Source: Collimonas sp. OK307
Lineage (GTDB): Bacteria; Pseudomonadota; Gammaproteobacteria; Burkholderiales; Burkholderiaceae_D
DNA: 64,000 bases
NCBI RefSeq assembly: GCF_900113705.1
Contig: NZ_FOQI01000014.1
Location: 97,331-161,330 of the forward strand
Direction: 5' to 3'
Part shown: in pieces, positions 18,375 to 27,475 of the stretch
How positions within the stretch are numbered: position 1 is the stretch's first letter
How the letters are laid out: each line of letters opens with the position of its first letter
The notes under the pieces: model-generated
Told to the model about the DNA's origin: nothing
The model's input: the letters and a program-made list of their open reading frames with translations, nothing else
The model's database searches: none
Position numbers and translations under genes: made by a program

Positions 18375-18640
18375 CTTGCTCACCTTTCTTCGCGTTTCGC
18401 GAGATTAGCGGGTTAACATAACCTTCCGCGACACGGCCTGACCGGTTAGCGGATTGCACATCAAGTTGTGGGGAAGGGCTCTATTACTGTGTTCTTTACT
18501 GCAAATTCAATTCGGGTACTACGGTACTTCTTTGCGCCTGCCCTTCAAAACATGCTCATCGCATGCCTCATTGCATACACTCACTACGCTGTGACCATAT
18601 AAATCGGCACAGAATAGGAGCATAGCATAACCTGCAGAAA
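18375..18640 (-). promoter_or_regulatory. Structured 5' leader of odhA, candidate sucA RNA motif
   Basis: About 265 gene-free bases precede odhA. Seen on the minus strand: a 5-bp hairpin with AAA loop (18390-18402) touching the ribosome site GAAAGG (18388-18383), and a long-range 6-bp pairing of CCTTCC (18477-18472) with GGAAGG (18427-18422), whose purine strand could compete with the ribosome site. A possible -10 is TATGCT near 18630. A conserved cis-regulatory sucA RNA is known upstream of sucA in Burkholderiales. The identity here is inferred from position and pairing, not from a model search. Confidence 0.45.
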
Positions 18641-18643
18641 TGC

Positions 18644-18671
18644 AAACAGCGAATCCGTGGATTCGCTGTTT
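18644..18671 (-). terminator. Hairpin downstream of gltA
   Basis: Perfect 12-bp stem, arms 18644-18655 and 18660-18671, tetraloop, 44 bases past the gltA stop. The minus-strand T run is short (TTT), while the plus-strand side has TTTTT. It probably ends the sdh-gltA transcript but may be leaky into odhA. Confidence 0.6.
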
Positions 18672-18714
18672 TTGTGTTGCTATTACCTATTTCCGACTCA
18701 CGCCAGCCTTACCT

Positions 18715-20019
18715 TTAGCCGCGCTTGTCGATTGCCGGTACGTCACGGGTCGGCGAACCGACGAACAATTGACGTGGACGGCCGATCTTTTGTTCAGGAT
18801 CGGAAATCATTTCGTTCCATTGCGCGATCCAGCCGACGGTACGCGCCATGGCGAAGATACCGGTGAACAGCGATGTCGGGATGCCCAGTGCCGACTGCAC
18901 GATGCCGGAGTAGAAGTCGACGTTCGGATACAGCTTGCGGGAAACGAAGTATTCGTCTTCCAGCGCCACTTTTTCCAGCGCCATCGCCAGCTTGAATAAC
19001 GGGTCGTCATGCAGGCCGAGTTCGTTCAGCACTTCGTAGCAGGTTTCGCGCATCAGCTTGGCGCGCGGATCGAAGTTCTTGTAGACGCGATGACCGAAGC
19101 CCATCAGCTTGACGCCGGAGTTCTTGTCTTTCACCTTGGCGATGAACTCTGGAATCTTGTCGACAGTACCGATTTCCTTGAGCATGTTCAGTGCCGCTTC
19201 GTTGGCGCCGCCGTGTGCCGGGCCCCACAGGCAAGCGATACCGGCAGCGATACAGGCGAACGGATTGGCGCCGCTGGAACCTGCCAGGCGCACGGTTGAA
19301 GTCGAGGCGTTTTGCTCGTGATCGGCATGCAAGGTCAGAATACGGTCCAGTGCGCGCACCAGTACGTCGTTGACCTTGTACTCTTCGCACGGCGTGGAGA
19401 ACATCATGTGCATGAAGTTCGCGCTGTACGACAGTTCATTGCGCGGGTAGACGAAAGGCTGGCCGACGTTGTACTTGTAGGCCATGGCGACCAGCGTCGG
19501 CAGCTTGGCGATCAGGCGGATCGCCGATACTTCGCGATGGTGCGGATCGGTGATGTCCAGCGAGTCATGGTAGAACGACGACAAGGCGCCGACGGTGCCG
19601 ACCAGGACAGCCATCGGATGCGCGTCGCGGCGGAAGCCGCGGAAGAAGAATTGCATCTGCTCGTGCACCATGGTGTGCTGGGTCACGGTAGCGTCGAATT
19701 TTTCCTTTTCCTTTGCGGTCGGCAGTTCGCCGTTCAGCAACAGGTAGCAGGTTTCCAGGAAATCGCAATTGACCGCCAGCTGCTCGATCGGGTAACCACG
19801 ATACAGCAGTTCGCCCTTGTCGCCGTCGATGTAGGTGATCGACGAATTACATGCTGCCGTCGACATGAAACCCGGGTCGTAAGTGAATTTACCGGTGGCG
19901 CCGTACAGCTTGCGGATATCGATGACATCGGGGCCGACGGTGCCCTTGTAAATAGGAAATTCTACGGATGGGCTGCCATCGGAAAACGATAGCGTGGCTT
20001 TTGTATCAGCGGTGGTCAT
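18715..20019 (-). CDS. gltA: Citrate synthase, type II hexameric
   Basis: A 434-residue citrate synthase that condenses acetyl-CoA with oxaloacetate. It is the long Gram-negative type with the N-terminal beta domain ([19 protein letters not shown]). Active-site regions are [20 protein letters not shown] (first catalytic His region), [11 protein letters not shown] (second His), and [15 protein letters not shown] with its Asp. The frame can open at TTG 20037, but ATG at 20019 has a good ribosome site (GAGGGAAG) at the right distance. It follows sdhE by about 100 bases and is the last gene of the sdhCDAB-sdhE-gltA run. Confidence 0.96.
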   Translation of the reverse strand: MTTADTKATLSFSDGSPSVEFPIYKGTVGPDVIDIRKLYGATGKFTYDPGFMSTAACNSSITYIDGDKGELLYRGYPIEQLAVNCDFLETCYLLLNGELPTAKEKEKFDATVTQHTMVHEQMQFFFRGFRRDAHPMAVLVGTVGALSSFYHDSLDITDPHHREVSAIRLIAKLPTLVAMAYKYNVGQPFVYPRNELSYSANFMHMMFSTPCEEYKVNDVLVRALDRILTLHADHEQNASTSTVRLAGSSGANPFACIAAGIACLWGPAHGGANEAALNMLKEIGTVDKIPEFIAKVKDKNSGVKLMGFGHRVYKNFDPRAKLMRETCYEVLNELGLHDDPLFKLAMALEKVALEDEYFVSRKLYPNVDFYSGIVQSALGIPTSLFTGIFAMARTVGWIAQWNEMISDPEQKIGRPRQLFVGSPTRDVPAIDKRG

Positions 20020-20123
20020 GGCTCTTCCCTCAATCAAAAGGTGACTCTAAATCAAAAAAAACAAAAGACGCTGCTAGCAGATCGACATCTCCCGCGGCCG
20101 TCGCCGCCAGCGGAGATACCGGC

Positions 20124-20393
20124 TTAAGCAGTGCGTATTCTGGCTAACAGTGCATGCACTTGCGGCAAATCCAGCAAGCCGTCCGGTTCTTTACGGACTA
20201 GCAGTAAATCCATTAGTTCAATGTCGGACAGCTCCATGAGACGCGAAAAAGCGTCAACATCGTCATCCGTCATGCTGGCTTCGTTTGCATCCAGGAAACG
20301 GGTCAGTATCAGATCGTTTTCAAGCAGGCCGCGTCGCGCGCGCCAGCGCAGGCGGGCTCGGTTGGCTGGATCGGCTTGATGGATGATAGGCAT
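20124..20393 (-). CDS. sdhE: Succinate dehydrogenase assembly factor SdhE
   Basis: An 89-residue helical protein that helps attach FAD covalently to SdhA. The signature RRGLLENDLIL (the Arg-Gly-x-x-Glu motif) is at about residues 20-30, and the C-terminal helix pair (FSRLMELSDIELMDLLLV...) is typical of the family. ATG at 20393 (MPIIHQ) is preferred to GTG at 20402. It sits between sdhB and gltA, the usual place in Burkholderiales. Confidence 0.92.
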   Translation of the reverse strand: MPIIHQADPANRARLRWRARRGLLENDLILTRFLDANEASMTDDDVDAFSRLMELSDIELMDLLLVRKEPDGLLDLPQVHALLARIRTA

Positions 20394-20465
20394 GGAAACC
20401 ACTTATTCTATTTGATATCGCCGTTCGGCGCTTTCGACGAACAGTTCTAAAACTGTTGCAAAAAC

Positions 20466-20499
20466 CAGGGCGGGAAGACTTGAAAGTTTCGCCGCCCTG
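20466..20499 (-). other. Hairpin between sdhB and sdhE
   Basis: Arms 20466-20473 and 20492-20499 pair over 8 bp, with a small nested pairing (GAAA/TTTC) in the loop. No T run follows. It is the only feature seen in the 129-base gap and may be an RNA-processing site. Confidence 0.35.
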
Positions 20500-20522
20500 C
20501 TTATTCTCTCTTGCTTACTCTC

Positions 20523-21236
20523 TTATACCGCGCGACGAACCATCAGCTCTTTGATCTTGCCGATCGCTGCATTCGGGTTCAAACCCTTTGGACAGACATC
20601 GACGCAGTTCATGATCGAACGGCAACGGAACAGGCGATACGGATCTTCCAGGTTGTCCAGACGGGCGCCGGTGGCTTCATCGCGGCTGTCGGCGATGAAA
20701 CGGTAGGCTTGCAGCAAGCCGGCCGGGCCGACGAACTTGTCCGGATTCCACCAGAACGACGGGCAGGAAGTCGAGCAGCATGCGCACAGGATGCACTCGT
20801 ACAGGCCATCCAGCTCTTCGCGCTGTTCAGGCGACTGCAGACGCTCTTTTTCCGGCGGAATGCTGTCGTTGATCAGGAACGGCTTGATCGACTCGTATTG
20901 CTTGAAGAACTGCGTCATGTCGACGATCAGGTCGCGGATCACCGGCAGGCCTGGCAACGGCCGCAAGATAATCGGCTCGCTCAGTTCGTTCAGGTTGGTG
21001 GTGCAAGCCAGACCGTTCTTGCCGTTGATGTTCATGGCGTCGGAACCGCACACGCCTTCGCGGCATGAGCGGCGCAGCGCCAGAGAATCGTCGACGTCGG
21101 CCTTGATGCGTTGCAGGGCATCCAGCAGCATCTTGTCGGTTGGCAGCAGCTCTACCGTCAAGTCCTGCATGTAAGGCTTGGCATCCTTATCAGGATCGTA
21201 GCGGTAGATTTTAAATTTCAAAGTACGTGATGACAT
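20523..21236 (-). CDS. sdhB: Succinate dehydrogenase iron-sulfur subunit
   Basis: A 237-residue subunit carrying the three Fe-S clusters of complex II. The 2Fe-2S ligands are in [12 protein letters not shown] and the following Cys (LACTTN). The 4Fe-4S set is [12 protein letters not shown]. The 3Fe-4S set is [17 protein letters not shown]. It passes electrons from SdhA FAD to quinone at the inner membrane. It lies after sdhA in the sdhCDAB operon with an 83-base gap. Confidence 0.97.
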   Translation of the reverse strand: MSSRTLKFKIYRYDPDKDAKPYMQDLTVELLPTDKMLLDALQRIKADVDDSLALRRSCREGVCGSDAMNINGKNGLACTTNLNELSEPIILRPLPGLPVIRDLIVDMTQFFKQYESIKPFLINDSIPPEKERLQSPEQREELDGLYECILCACCSTSCPSFWWNPDKFVGPAGLLQAYRFIADSRDEATGARLDNLEDPYRLFRCRSIMNCVDVCPKGLNPNAAIGKIKELMVRRAV

Positions 21237-21319
21237 GGCTATACCTCTTGTTTTTAATTATTGTGGAGCAGAGCCCGGGCGCCCGTATGGTTTGGCGCGC
21301 CTTGCCCCGCCCCGACAAA

Positions 21320-23098
21320 TTAGAATGTACGTGGCTTTGGCTTGAACGTATCAACTGTCAGCGGCTTGGTAACCACTGGCTTGTAGTCGAGACGATTACC
21401 TTCGGAGTACCACAAGGTGTGCTTCATCCAGTTTTCGTCATCACGCTTTTCATAATCGCGATGCGCATGCGCGCCGCGCGATTCTTTACGAGCTGCAGCC
21501 GAGGTAATGGTGGCCTTGGCGGTTTCGATCAGGTTGTCCAGTTCCAGCGCTTCGACACGTGCTGTGTTGAATACCTTGGATTTGTCCTTGAACGAAACGT
21601 GCTTGCGCCGCTCGTCCAGCACCATGATTTCCTTGTAGCCCTGTTGCAGCAATTCGTCGGTACGGAACACGCCGCAGTAGTGCTGCATGGTCTTGCGGAT
21701 ATCGCCGGCCACGTCTTGCACACGCTCGGAACCGGTGCTGGTTTCCAGCTTGGCCAGGCGCGCCAGGGCGACGTCGGCTGCATCCGCCGGCAACGGCTTG
21801 TTGCTGCGTTCCTTGAGCTTGCTGTCGACAATGTGATTGCCGGCGGCACGGCCGAACACCACCAGATCCAGCAGCGAATTGGTACCCAGGCGATTGGCGC
21901 CGTGCACCGATACGCAAGCGCATTCGCCGATGGCGTACAAGCCATTGACTACTGCGTTCGGGATACCGTTCTTCGGCACTACAACCTGGCCGTAAACGTT
22001 GGTCGGGATACCGCCCATTTGATAATGGATGGTCGGCACGACTGGAATCGGCTCTTTCAGAGCGTCAACGTTAGCGAACTTGTGGCCGATTTCAAGAATC
22101 GAAGGCAGACGCTTCATGATGGTTTCGGCGCCGATGTGGCGCAGATCCAGCATCACGTGATCCTTGTTCGGACCGCAGCCACGGCCTTCCTTGATTTCCT
22201 GGTCCATCGAACGCGATACGAAGTCGCGCGGCGCCAGATCTTTCAAGGTTGGCGCATAGCGCTCCATGAAACGTTCGCCGTTGGCGTTGATCAGAATGCC
22301 GCCTTCGCCGCGCACGCCTTCGGTAATCAGCACGCCCGCGCCGGCTACGCCGGTCGGGTGGAACTGCCAGAATTCCATGTCTTCCAGCGGCAAACCGGCA
22401 CGCGCCGCCATACCCATACCGTCGCCGGTATTGATAAAGGCATTGGTCGAAGCCGCCCAGATACGCCCTGCACCGCCGGTAGCCATCACCGTGGTCTTGG
22501 CTTCCAGGATCATGACGTCGCCGGTTTCCATTTCCAGCGCTACTACGCCGATGACATCGCCTTCGGCATCGCGCACCAGGTCGATCGCCATCCATTCGAC
22601 GAAGAAGTGTGTCTTGGCACGGACGTTACGCTGATACAGCGTGTGCAACAGCGCATGGCCGGTACGGTCGGCAGCTGCGCAAGCGCGCGCTACCGGCTTT
22701 TCGCCGAAGTTGGCCGAGTGGCCGCCGAACGGACGTTGATAAATGGTGCCGTCGGCATTACGGTCGAACGGCATGCCGAAATGTTCCAGCTCATACACAG
22801 CCTTAGGCGCTTCGCGACACATGAATTCAATCGCGTCCTGGTCGCCCAGGTAATCCGAGCCCTTGACGGTGTCGAACATGTGCCAGTACCAGCTGTCCTC
22901 GGACATGTTACCCAGCGAGGCGCCAATGCCGCCCTGCGCCGCAACTGTGTGCGAACGGGTGGGAAACACCTTCGACAAGACGGCTACATTCAAACCAGCT
23001 TCCGCCAACTGCAGCGAAGCACGCATACCGGAACCACCGGCCCCAACGATTACCGCATCAAAGCGGCGTGTAGGAATTGTGGATTTAATAGCTGCCAC
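21320..23098 (-). CDS. sdhA: Succinate dehydrogenase flavoprotein subunit
   Basis: A 592-residue flavoprotein oxidising succinate to fumarate. It shows the FAD-binding VIVGAGGSGMRASLQLAEAG, the covalent-FAD His segment FPTRSHTVAAQGGIGASLGN, the active-site Arg/His region HQFHPTG-type (EFWQFHPTGVAGAG), and GLYAIGECACVSVHGANRLG. The start is GTG at 23098 (MAAIKSTIPTRRFDAV) with ribosome site GGAGAG; it lies two bases after the sdhD stop, so the two are coupled. The longer frame reading back into sdhD would add 18 residues with no family match. Confidence 0.96.
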   Translation of the reverse strand: MAAIKSTIPTRRFDAVIVGAGGSGMRASLQLAEAGLNVAVLSKVFPTRSHTVAAQGGIGASLGNMSEDSWYWHMFDTVKGSDYLGDQDAIEFMCREAPKAVYELEHFGMPFDRNADGTIYQRPFGGHSANFGEKPVARACAAADRTGHALLHTLYQRNVRAKTHFFVEWMAIDLVRDAEGDVIGVVALEMETGDVMILEAKTTVMATGGAGRIWAASTNAFINTGDGMGMAARAGLPLEDMEFWQFHPTGVAGAGVLITEGVRGEGGILINANGERFMERYAPTLKDLAPRDFVSRSMDQEIKEGRGCGPNKDHVMLDLRHIGAETIMKRLPSILEIGHKFANVDALKEPIPVVPTIHYQMGGIPTNVYGQVVVPKNGIPNAVVNGLYAIGECACVSVHGANRLGTNSLLDLVVFGRAAGNHIVDSKLKERSNKPLPADAADVALARLAKLETSTGSERVQDVAGDIRKTMQHYCGVFRTDELLQQGYKEIMVLDERRKHVSFKDKSKVFNTARVEALELDNLIETAKATITSAAARKESRGAHAHRDYEKRDDENWMKHTLWYSEGNRLDYKPVVTKPLTVDTFKPKPRTF

Positions 23099-23100
23099 GA

Positions 23101-23469
23101 TTACACTCTCCACAAAATCTGCGCCGCCCATCCGGCACAACCGACCAACCACAGGATTGTGGCAACTTGCAAGACCAGGCGCAGAGCGACCGGCTTGATA
23201 TAATCCATCCAGAAATCACGCACGCCAATCCATGCATGAAAAAACAGTGCCATCAGCGCTACGAACGTAGCCATCTTGAACCACTGATGCGCAAACAGCC
23301 CCGCCCAGCCGTCATAAGTGAAATTGCTGGCGGTCAGGAACGACACCAGCAGGATGACGGTATAAATCGCCATGACGATAGCCGTGATGCGCTGCGCCAG
23401 CCAGTCGCGCAAGCCGTAATGGGCCCCTACTACCAGGCGCTTGGCGCCAATATTCTTGTTATCAGCCAT
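23101..23469 (-). CDS. sdhD: Succinate dehydrogenase membrane anchor subunit
   Basis: A 122-residue hydrophobic subunit with three predicted transmembrane helices (about 29-50, 61-82, 98-119). The motif HAWIGVRDFWMDYIKP around residues 70-85 is typical of SdhD and contributes to the quinone and haem region. It follows sdhC with a two-base gap and ends two bases before sdhA. Confidence 0.93.
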   Translation of the reverse strand: MADNKNIGAKRLVVGAHYGLRDWLAQRITAIVMAIYTVILLVSFLTASNFTYDGWAGLFAHQWFKMATFVALMALFFHAWIGVRDFWMDYIKPVALRLVLQVATILWLVGCAGWAAQILWRV

Positions 23470-23471
23470 TT

Positions 23472-23882
23472 TTAGAATGCTCCGAACAGTTTCAATGCAA
23501 CGATCAACGCCAGCGGCACACTGATAATCAGGACTCCGGCAGCCGATTTGCGCGCGCTATCCTTATCCAGGCCGATATGGTTATCCATGATCAGGTGGCG
23601 GATGCCGGCGCAGAAGTGGTGCAGATATGCCCAGGACAGGGCCAGGATGACGAGCTTGACGAACCAGCCCGATGTAAAACCCTTGAAGTAATCGAAGGAA
23701 ATTTCAGATGCCAGGCTCTTGTCCAGCATGTACAAGATAAAAGGCAAAAGCAAAAACATCAACACGCCACTAATACGATGCAAAATCGAAACCAGGGCTG
23801 CCAACGGAAAGCGGTAGCCGACAATTTGAGTAATGCTTATATTACGAAACTGTGGCCGATTGGGTTTCGCGGCTTCAGACAT
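23472..23882 (-). CDS. sdhC: Succinate dehydrogenase cytochrome b556 subunit
   Basis: A 136-residue membrane subunit with three transmembrane helices. The haem ligand region HHFCAGIRHLIMDNHIG (about 84-100) and the N-terminal block PLAALVSILHRISGVLMF match SdhC. It is the first structural gene of the operon, with a good ribosome site GAGGAGAA. The 243-base gap to gntR upstream presumably holds the sdh promoter; I saw no site there matching the gntR palindrome. Confidence 0.95.
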   Translation of the reverse strand: MSEAAKPNRPQFRNISITQIVGYRFPLAALVSILHRISGVLMFLLLPFILYMLDKSLASEISFDYFKGFTSGWFVKLVILALSWAYLHHFCAGIRHLIMDNHIGLDKDSARKSAAGVLIISVPLALIVALKLFGAF

Positions 23883-24125
23883 AACAGGGTTCTCCTCAGT
23901 TTAAAATTTTAGAGCAAGCGCAATCCCGCAATTTTCGCCTATTTTTGTGCAGCACACCAATAGTTATTATTCAATATTGCAAATAATGGCTAGCGGCGGG
24001 TATTCCTGCACTTGCTTACGCTTGATTGATTGCACTTGGTCAGCTTGCTCATATTGCCACCAGTCGCCGCTATCGTCAGCCGATGACCATTCCAACTCGC
24101 TACTCCAGATCACTACCCCAACCCG

Positions 24126-24938
24126 TCAGCTCAATTCGTTCTGATAGTGATGGCGATTGGTCACGTACAAACCGCGCCGCACTTCCACCGGCTTGTCGCC
24201 ATAGGTAAAGGACACGCGTTCCACACACAATAAAGGCGATAATTTTTCCACCCCCAGCAACTCGGCCGCGTCGGCATCGGCGCTGGCGGCGCGAATCTGC
24301 TCGGTGGCACGGATCATGCGCGTGCCGAATTCGGTTTCAAACAGGCCGTACATCGGCCCCTTGTACTCAACCAGCCGCTCCAGCGTCAGCGCCTTGAACA
24401 ACGCGCCCGGCAGCCACAATTCTTCAAGTATCGTCGGTACGCCGTCAAATGCCATGACACGTTTGACATAGACCACCGAGTCGCCCGATTTCATGCCCAG
24501 CAGGCGAGCGATTTCCGCCGGCGCACGCAAGCGCTTCAGCTCGATCACTCTTTTATCGGTAACTTGCGGCTGGTCGCTGTCCGGCATCAGGCGCAGGAAG
24601 CGGAATTGCGAACGCGCTTCGTGATGGGTGGCGACAAACGTGCCCTTGCCCTGACGCCGCACCAGCAGGTTTTCCGCGGCCAGTTCGTCAATCGCTTTGC
24701 GCACCGTACCCTGGCTTACCTTGAAACGGTTGCCAAGCTCGACTTCGCTGGGAATCAGCTCGCCCGGCTTCCACTCACCGGATTGCAGGCGCTGCATGAT
24801 CAGCGCCTTGATTTGCTGGTAGAGGGGACTAAAGGTCGGAGACGATACTGAGGGAGACGCAGGGACCGCAGCGCTCTGGCCGACGGGGTCACTACTCACA
24901 TTGGACGGGATGGAACTCATAACCATAGATTTCACCAT
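24126..24938 (-). CDS. GntR-family regulator with UTRA ligand domain (HutC type)
   Basis: A 270-residue repressor-type regulator. Residues about 33-105 form the GntR winged helix (SPLYQQIKALIMQRLQSGEW, IPSEVELGNRFKVSQGTVRKAIDEL, VRRQGKGTFVA). Residues about 125-265 form the UTRA effector domain (VYVKRVMAFDGVPTILEELWLP and YGLFETEFGTRMIRATEQIRAA). UTRA regulators bind small metabolites; the ligand here is unknown. It stands just upstream of sdhC and divergent from mdh, and a perfect palindrome covers its own -10. It is therefore a likely autoregulated controller of TCA genes. ATG at 24926 is an alternative start with a better ribosome site. Confidence 0.88.
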   Translation of the reverse strand: MVKSMVMSSIPSNVSSDPVGQSAAVPASPSVSSPTFSPLYQQIKALIMQRLQSGEWKPGELIPSEVELGNRFKVSQGTVRKAIDELAAENLLVRRQGKGTFVATHHEARSQFRFLRLMPDSDQPQVTDKRVIELKRLRAPAEIARLLGMKSGDSVVYVKRVMAFDGVPTILEELWLPGALFKALTLERLVEYKGPMYGLFETEFGTRMIRATEQIRAASADADAAELLGVEKLSPLLCVERVSFTYGDKPVEVRRGLYVTNRHHYQNELS

Positions 24939-24971
24939 AAAAGCCCACTGCCGTCCAGAAAAAAATGTTCA

Positions 24972-25033
24972 ATTATATGTCTTATATAAGACATAAGATA
25001 TTGATTGACATACCATGTTGCCGAGCCTAAACT
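24972..25033. promoter_or_regulatory. Divergent gntR/mdh promoter region with 20-bp palindromic operator
   Basis: TATGTCTTATATAAGACATA at 24976-24995 is a perfect 20-bp palindrome, the form expected for a dimeric GntR/UTRA protein. On the minus strand TATAAT (24977-24972), the gntR -10, abuts and overlaps it. On the plus strand TTGACA (25005-25010), a 17-base spacer and TAAACT (25028-25033) form a near-consensus promoter toward mdh. Binding by the adjacent GntR protein is inferred. Confidence 0.7.
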
Positions 25034-25039
25034 CGCGGG

Positions 25040-25383
25040 CATAAGCAGTATTTGGTGATCGCTGATTGGTGTTTGTTTCGTGCAAATCGATTTTCATGGC
25101 AGAGATGCAAGCCGTAAATTTTGGCGCCCGGCACAACGCAAAACAAACTGACGCACGCGGTTTTCGCCGGTATGATTAGAGGTTGCGTATTTAAGTCGCC
25201 GCTTTTTGTATCTTGGCATGTATTTGTATTGGCCTACATGCCTGGCTGGGATTTTTTGTAATTTGACCGTCGTTCTTATTTGAATTGAACGGTTAAGGGC
25301 AGAGTCATTCGCCGCAGGGTTTAACCGGGCGGCTCTTGAACTTTGCCCCGCACACATTTTTATCACTTCTCTGGAGATTCAAC
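25040..25383 (+). other. Long 5' leader of mdh with small ORF and alternative stems
   Basis: From the predicted promoter to the mdh ATG there are about 340 transcribed bases without a known gene. It holds a 27-codon open frame at 25096-25179 starting MAEMQAVNFG. Two mutually exclusive short stems lie near its end: 25290-25296 with 25321-25327, and 25311-25315 with 25329-25333. A second, weaker promoter inside this region is possible. I recognise no riboswitch class. Confidence 0.4.
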
Positions 25384-26373
25384 ATGGCTAAGTCCCCTCT
25401 GCGTGTTGCCGTTACCGGCGCCGCTGGTCAAATCGGCTATTCCCTTCTGTTCCGCATCGCCAACGGCGACCTGCTCGGCAAAGATCAACCGGTCATTTTG
25501 CAACTGCTTGAAATCCCTGACGAAAAAGCACAAAAAGCGTTGAAGGGCGTGATCATGGAAGTCGACGATTGCGCATTCCCGCTGCTGGCCGGCATCACTG
25601 CACACAGCGATCCGATGACAGCATTCAAGGATGCTGACGTTGCCCTGCTGGTTGGCGCCCGCCCACGCGGCCCAGGCATGGAACGTAAGGACCTGCTGGA
25701 AGCCAATGCACAGATTTTCACCGTGCAAGGCAAGGCGCTGGACGCCGTCGCTTCACGCAATGTCAAGGTACTGGTGGTCGGCAATCCGGCCAACACCAAC
25801 GCTTACATCGCCATGAAATCGGCGCCTAACCTGCCAGCCAAGAACTTCACCGCAATGCTGCGCCTGGACCACAACCGCGCCCTGTCGCAAGTCGCGGCCA
25901 AGATCGGCAAGCCAGTTTCGGCTATCGAAAAACTGTTCGTCTGGGGCAATCACTCGCCAACCATGTACGCTGACTATCGCTACGCGACAGCGGACGGCGC
26001 ATCGGTCAAAGACCTGATCAACGATCAAGTCTGGAACAAAGATGTGTTCCTGCCAACCGTCGGCAAGCGCGGCGCCGCCATCATCGAAGCGCGCGGCCTG
26101 TCGTCGGCTGCTTCGGCCGCCAACGCAGCGATCGATCACGTGCGTGACTGGGTTCTGGGCACCAACGGCAAGTGGACCACCATGGGTGTGCCATCGGACG
26201 GTTCCTACGGCATCCCTGAAGGCACCATGTTCGGCTTCCCGGTAACTACTGAAAACGGCGAATACAAAATCGTCCAGGGCCTGGAAATCGACGCTTTCTC
26301 GCAAGAGCGCATCAACATCACTCTGGCAGAACTGCAAGAAGAGCGTGATGGCGTGAAACACCTGGTCGGCTAA
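25384..26373 (+). CDS. mdh: Malate dehydrogenase
   Basis: A 329-residue NAD-dependent malate dehydrogenase of the LDH/MDH superfamily, cytosolic-type (long N-terminal loop [20 protein letters not shown]). The NAD motif is [13 protein letters not shown] (8-20). Substrate Arg residues lie in [15 protein letters not shown]. The catalytic Asp is in [10 protein letters not shown] and the catalytic His in [16 protein letters not shown] at 25384 is preceded by GGAG at a good distance; earlier in-frame codons are not conserved-looking. It heads the plus-strand mdh, CitE-like, MliC-like, acnA group. Confidence 0.97.
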   Translation: MAKSPLRVAVTGAAGQIGYSLLFRIANGDLLGKDQPVILQLLEIPDEKAQKALKGVIMEVDDCAFPLLAGITAHSDPMTAFKDADVALLVGARPRGPGMERKDLLEANAQIFTVQGKALDAVASRNVKVLVVGNPANTNAYIAMKSAPNLPAKNFTAMLRLDHNRALSQVAAKIGKPVSAIEKLFVWGNHSPTMYADYRYATADGASVKDLINDQVWNKDVFLPTVGKRGAAIIEARGLSSAASAANAAIDHVRDWVLGTNGKWTTMGVPSDGSYGIPEGTMFGFPVTTENGEYKIVQGLEIDAFSQERINITLAELQEERDGVKHLVG

Positions 26374-26389
26374 GCAACTGCTTCAATGT

Positions 26390-26424
26390 AGGGTGGACGC
26401 GCTGCACTTACGCGTGTCCACCCT
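26390..26424. repeat. Hairpin after mdh, second copy of the GTAGGGTGG repeat
   Basis: Arms 26390-26398 and 26416-26424 pair perfectly over 9 bp, with a further imperfect CGCG pairing inside. It shares GTAGGGTGG with the hairpin at 4778-4811. It lies 16 bases after the mdh stop and may reduce read-through into the lyase gene. Confidence 0.6.
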
Positions 26425-26453
26425 GCCCCGCAATTATTATTAAGAACTTCGCA

Positions 26454-27425
26454 ATGCATCCTACCCAGGTCTTATTCCTAGGCAAGCAACAACCGGTCTC
26501 GCTACCGGTCTGCGATCATTACGCCGGCGCTGAAAAGCTCATGCGTAAATCGGTCGCCTTGCAGCAGGAGCTGGGTCCGGTATTCGACATCACACTTGAC
26601 TGCGAAGACGGCGCCAGCGCCGGCAACGAAGCAGCACACGCACAACTGGTCGCCGACATCGTCGCCGGCGCCGACAATCGCTTTGAGCGCATAGGCGCTC
26701 GCGTACACGACATCGGCAGCACTTTTTTCGAACAAGACGTAGAGATCATCTGCAAAGGCGCAGCGCGCCGGCTGGCTTACCTGATGCTGCCCAAGGCCGA
26801 GAGCCTGGCCGACGTCAACGCCGCGCTGGCCCTGATAGATCACCACAGCAGCCAGGCCGGACGGCAGGCGTTGCCGGTCCATGTACTGATAGAAACCCAC
26901 GGCGCGCTGGCAGACGTGTTTGCCATTGCCGCCCTGCCGCAAGTACAGTCGCTGTCGTTTGGCATCATGGATTTTGTTTCAGCGCATTACGGCGCCATCC
27001 CAAGCGCGGCAATGCGTTCGCCGGCGCAGTTCAGCCATCCGCTGGTCACGCGCGCCAAACTGGAAATTGCCGCGGCTTGCCACGCGCACGGCAAGATACC
27101 TTCGCATAACGTCACCACCGACATCAAGGACAACAGCACCGTCGCTGCAGATGCCGGCCGCGCCATGGCTGAATTCGGCTATACCCGGATGTGGAGCATC
27201 CATCCGCAACAGATCAAACCGATATTGAACGCATTTACCCCGCCGCCATCTGAGATTGCCACGGCGGCACAAATCCTGCTTGCGGCCAGGCAAGCGGCAT
27301 GGGGACCAATACAACACGAGGGCACGCTACATGACCGCGCCAGTTACCGTTATTACTGGAGTGTTCTGCAGCGCGCAAAAAATAACGGCGTCGCACTACC
27401 TGAAGAAGCAATAACTTTGTTATAA
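26454..27425 (+). CDS. HpcH/HpaI aldolase family, CitE-like CoA-ester lyase
   Basis: A 323-residue TIM-barrel lyase of the CitE/malyl-CoA lyase group. It shows TLDCEDGA (a metal-binding acidic pair, about 46-53), the substrate-binding Arg in FERIGARVHDIG, YLMLPKAES with the metal-binding Glu, and LIETHGALADV. Family members cleave or form 3-hydroxyacyl-CoA or citramalyl-CoA type bonds. No citrate lyase alpha or gamma subunit is present, so it is not citrate lyase proper. Its place between mdh and acnA suggests a side reaction on TCA intermediates or CoA-ester repair. The spacing to mdh is 80 bases and includes a hairpin. Confidence 0.82.
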   Translation: MHPTQVLFLGKQQPVSLPVCDHYAGAEKLMRKSVALQQELGPVFDITLDCEDGASAGNEAAHAQLVADIVAGADNRFERIGARVHDIGSTFFEQDVEIICKGAARRLAYLMLPKAESLADVNAALALIDHHSSQAGRQALPVHVLIETHGALADVFAIAALPQVQSLSFGIMDFVSAHYGAIPSAAMRSPAQFSHPLVTRAKLEIAAACHAHGKIPSHNVTTDIKDNSTVAADAGRAMAEFGYTRMWSIHPQQIKPILNAFTPPPSEIATAAQILLAARQAAWGPIQHEGTLHDRASYRYYWSVLQRAKNNGVALPEEAITLL

Positions 27426-27475
27426 CCGCACCCCGCCTTTATTGAGACAACGGGATGCACTACGGAGCAATGAAA

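Noticed and set aside
21227..23203. 658-codon open frame opposite sdhA
   Set aside because: Antisense shadow; no ribosome site and no conserved motif.
25094..25366. 90-residue open frame on the minus strand in the gntR/mdh gap
   Set aside because: Basic, unstructured composition, no ribosome site, and it lies opposite the predicted mdh leader.
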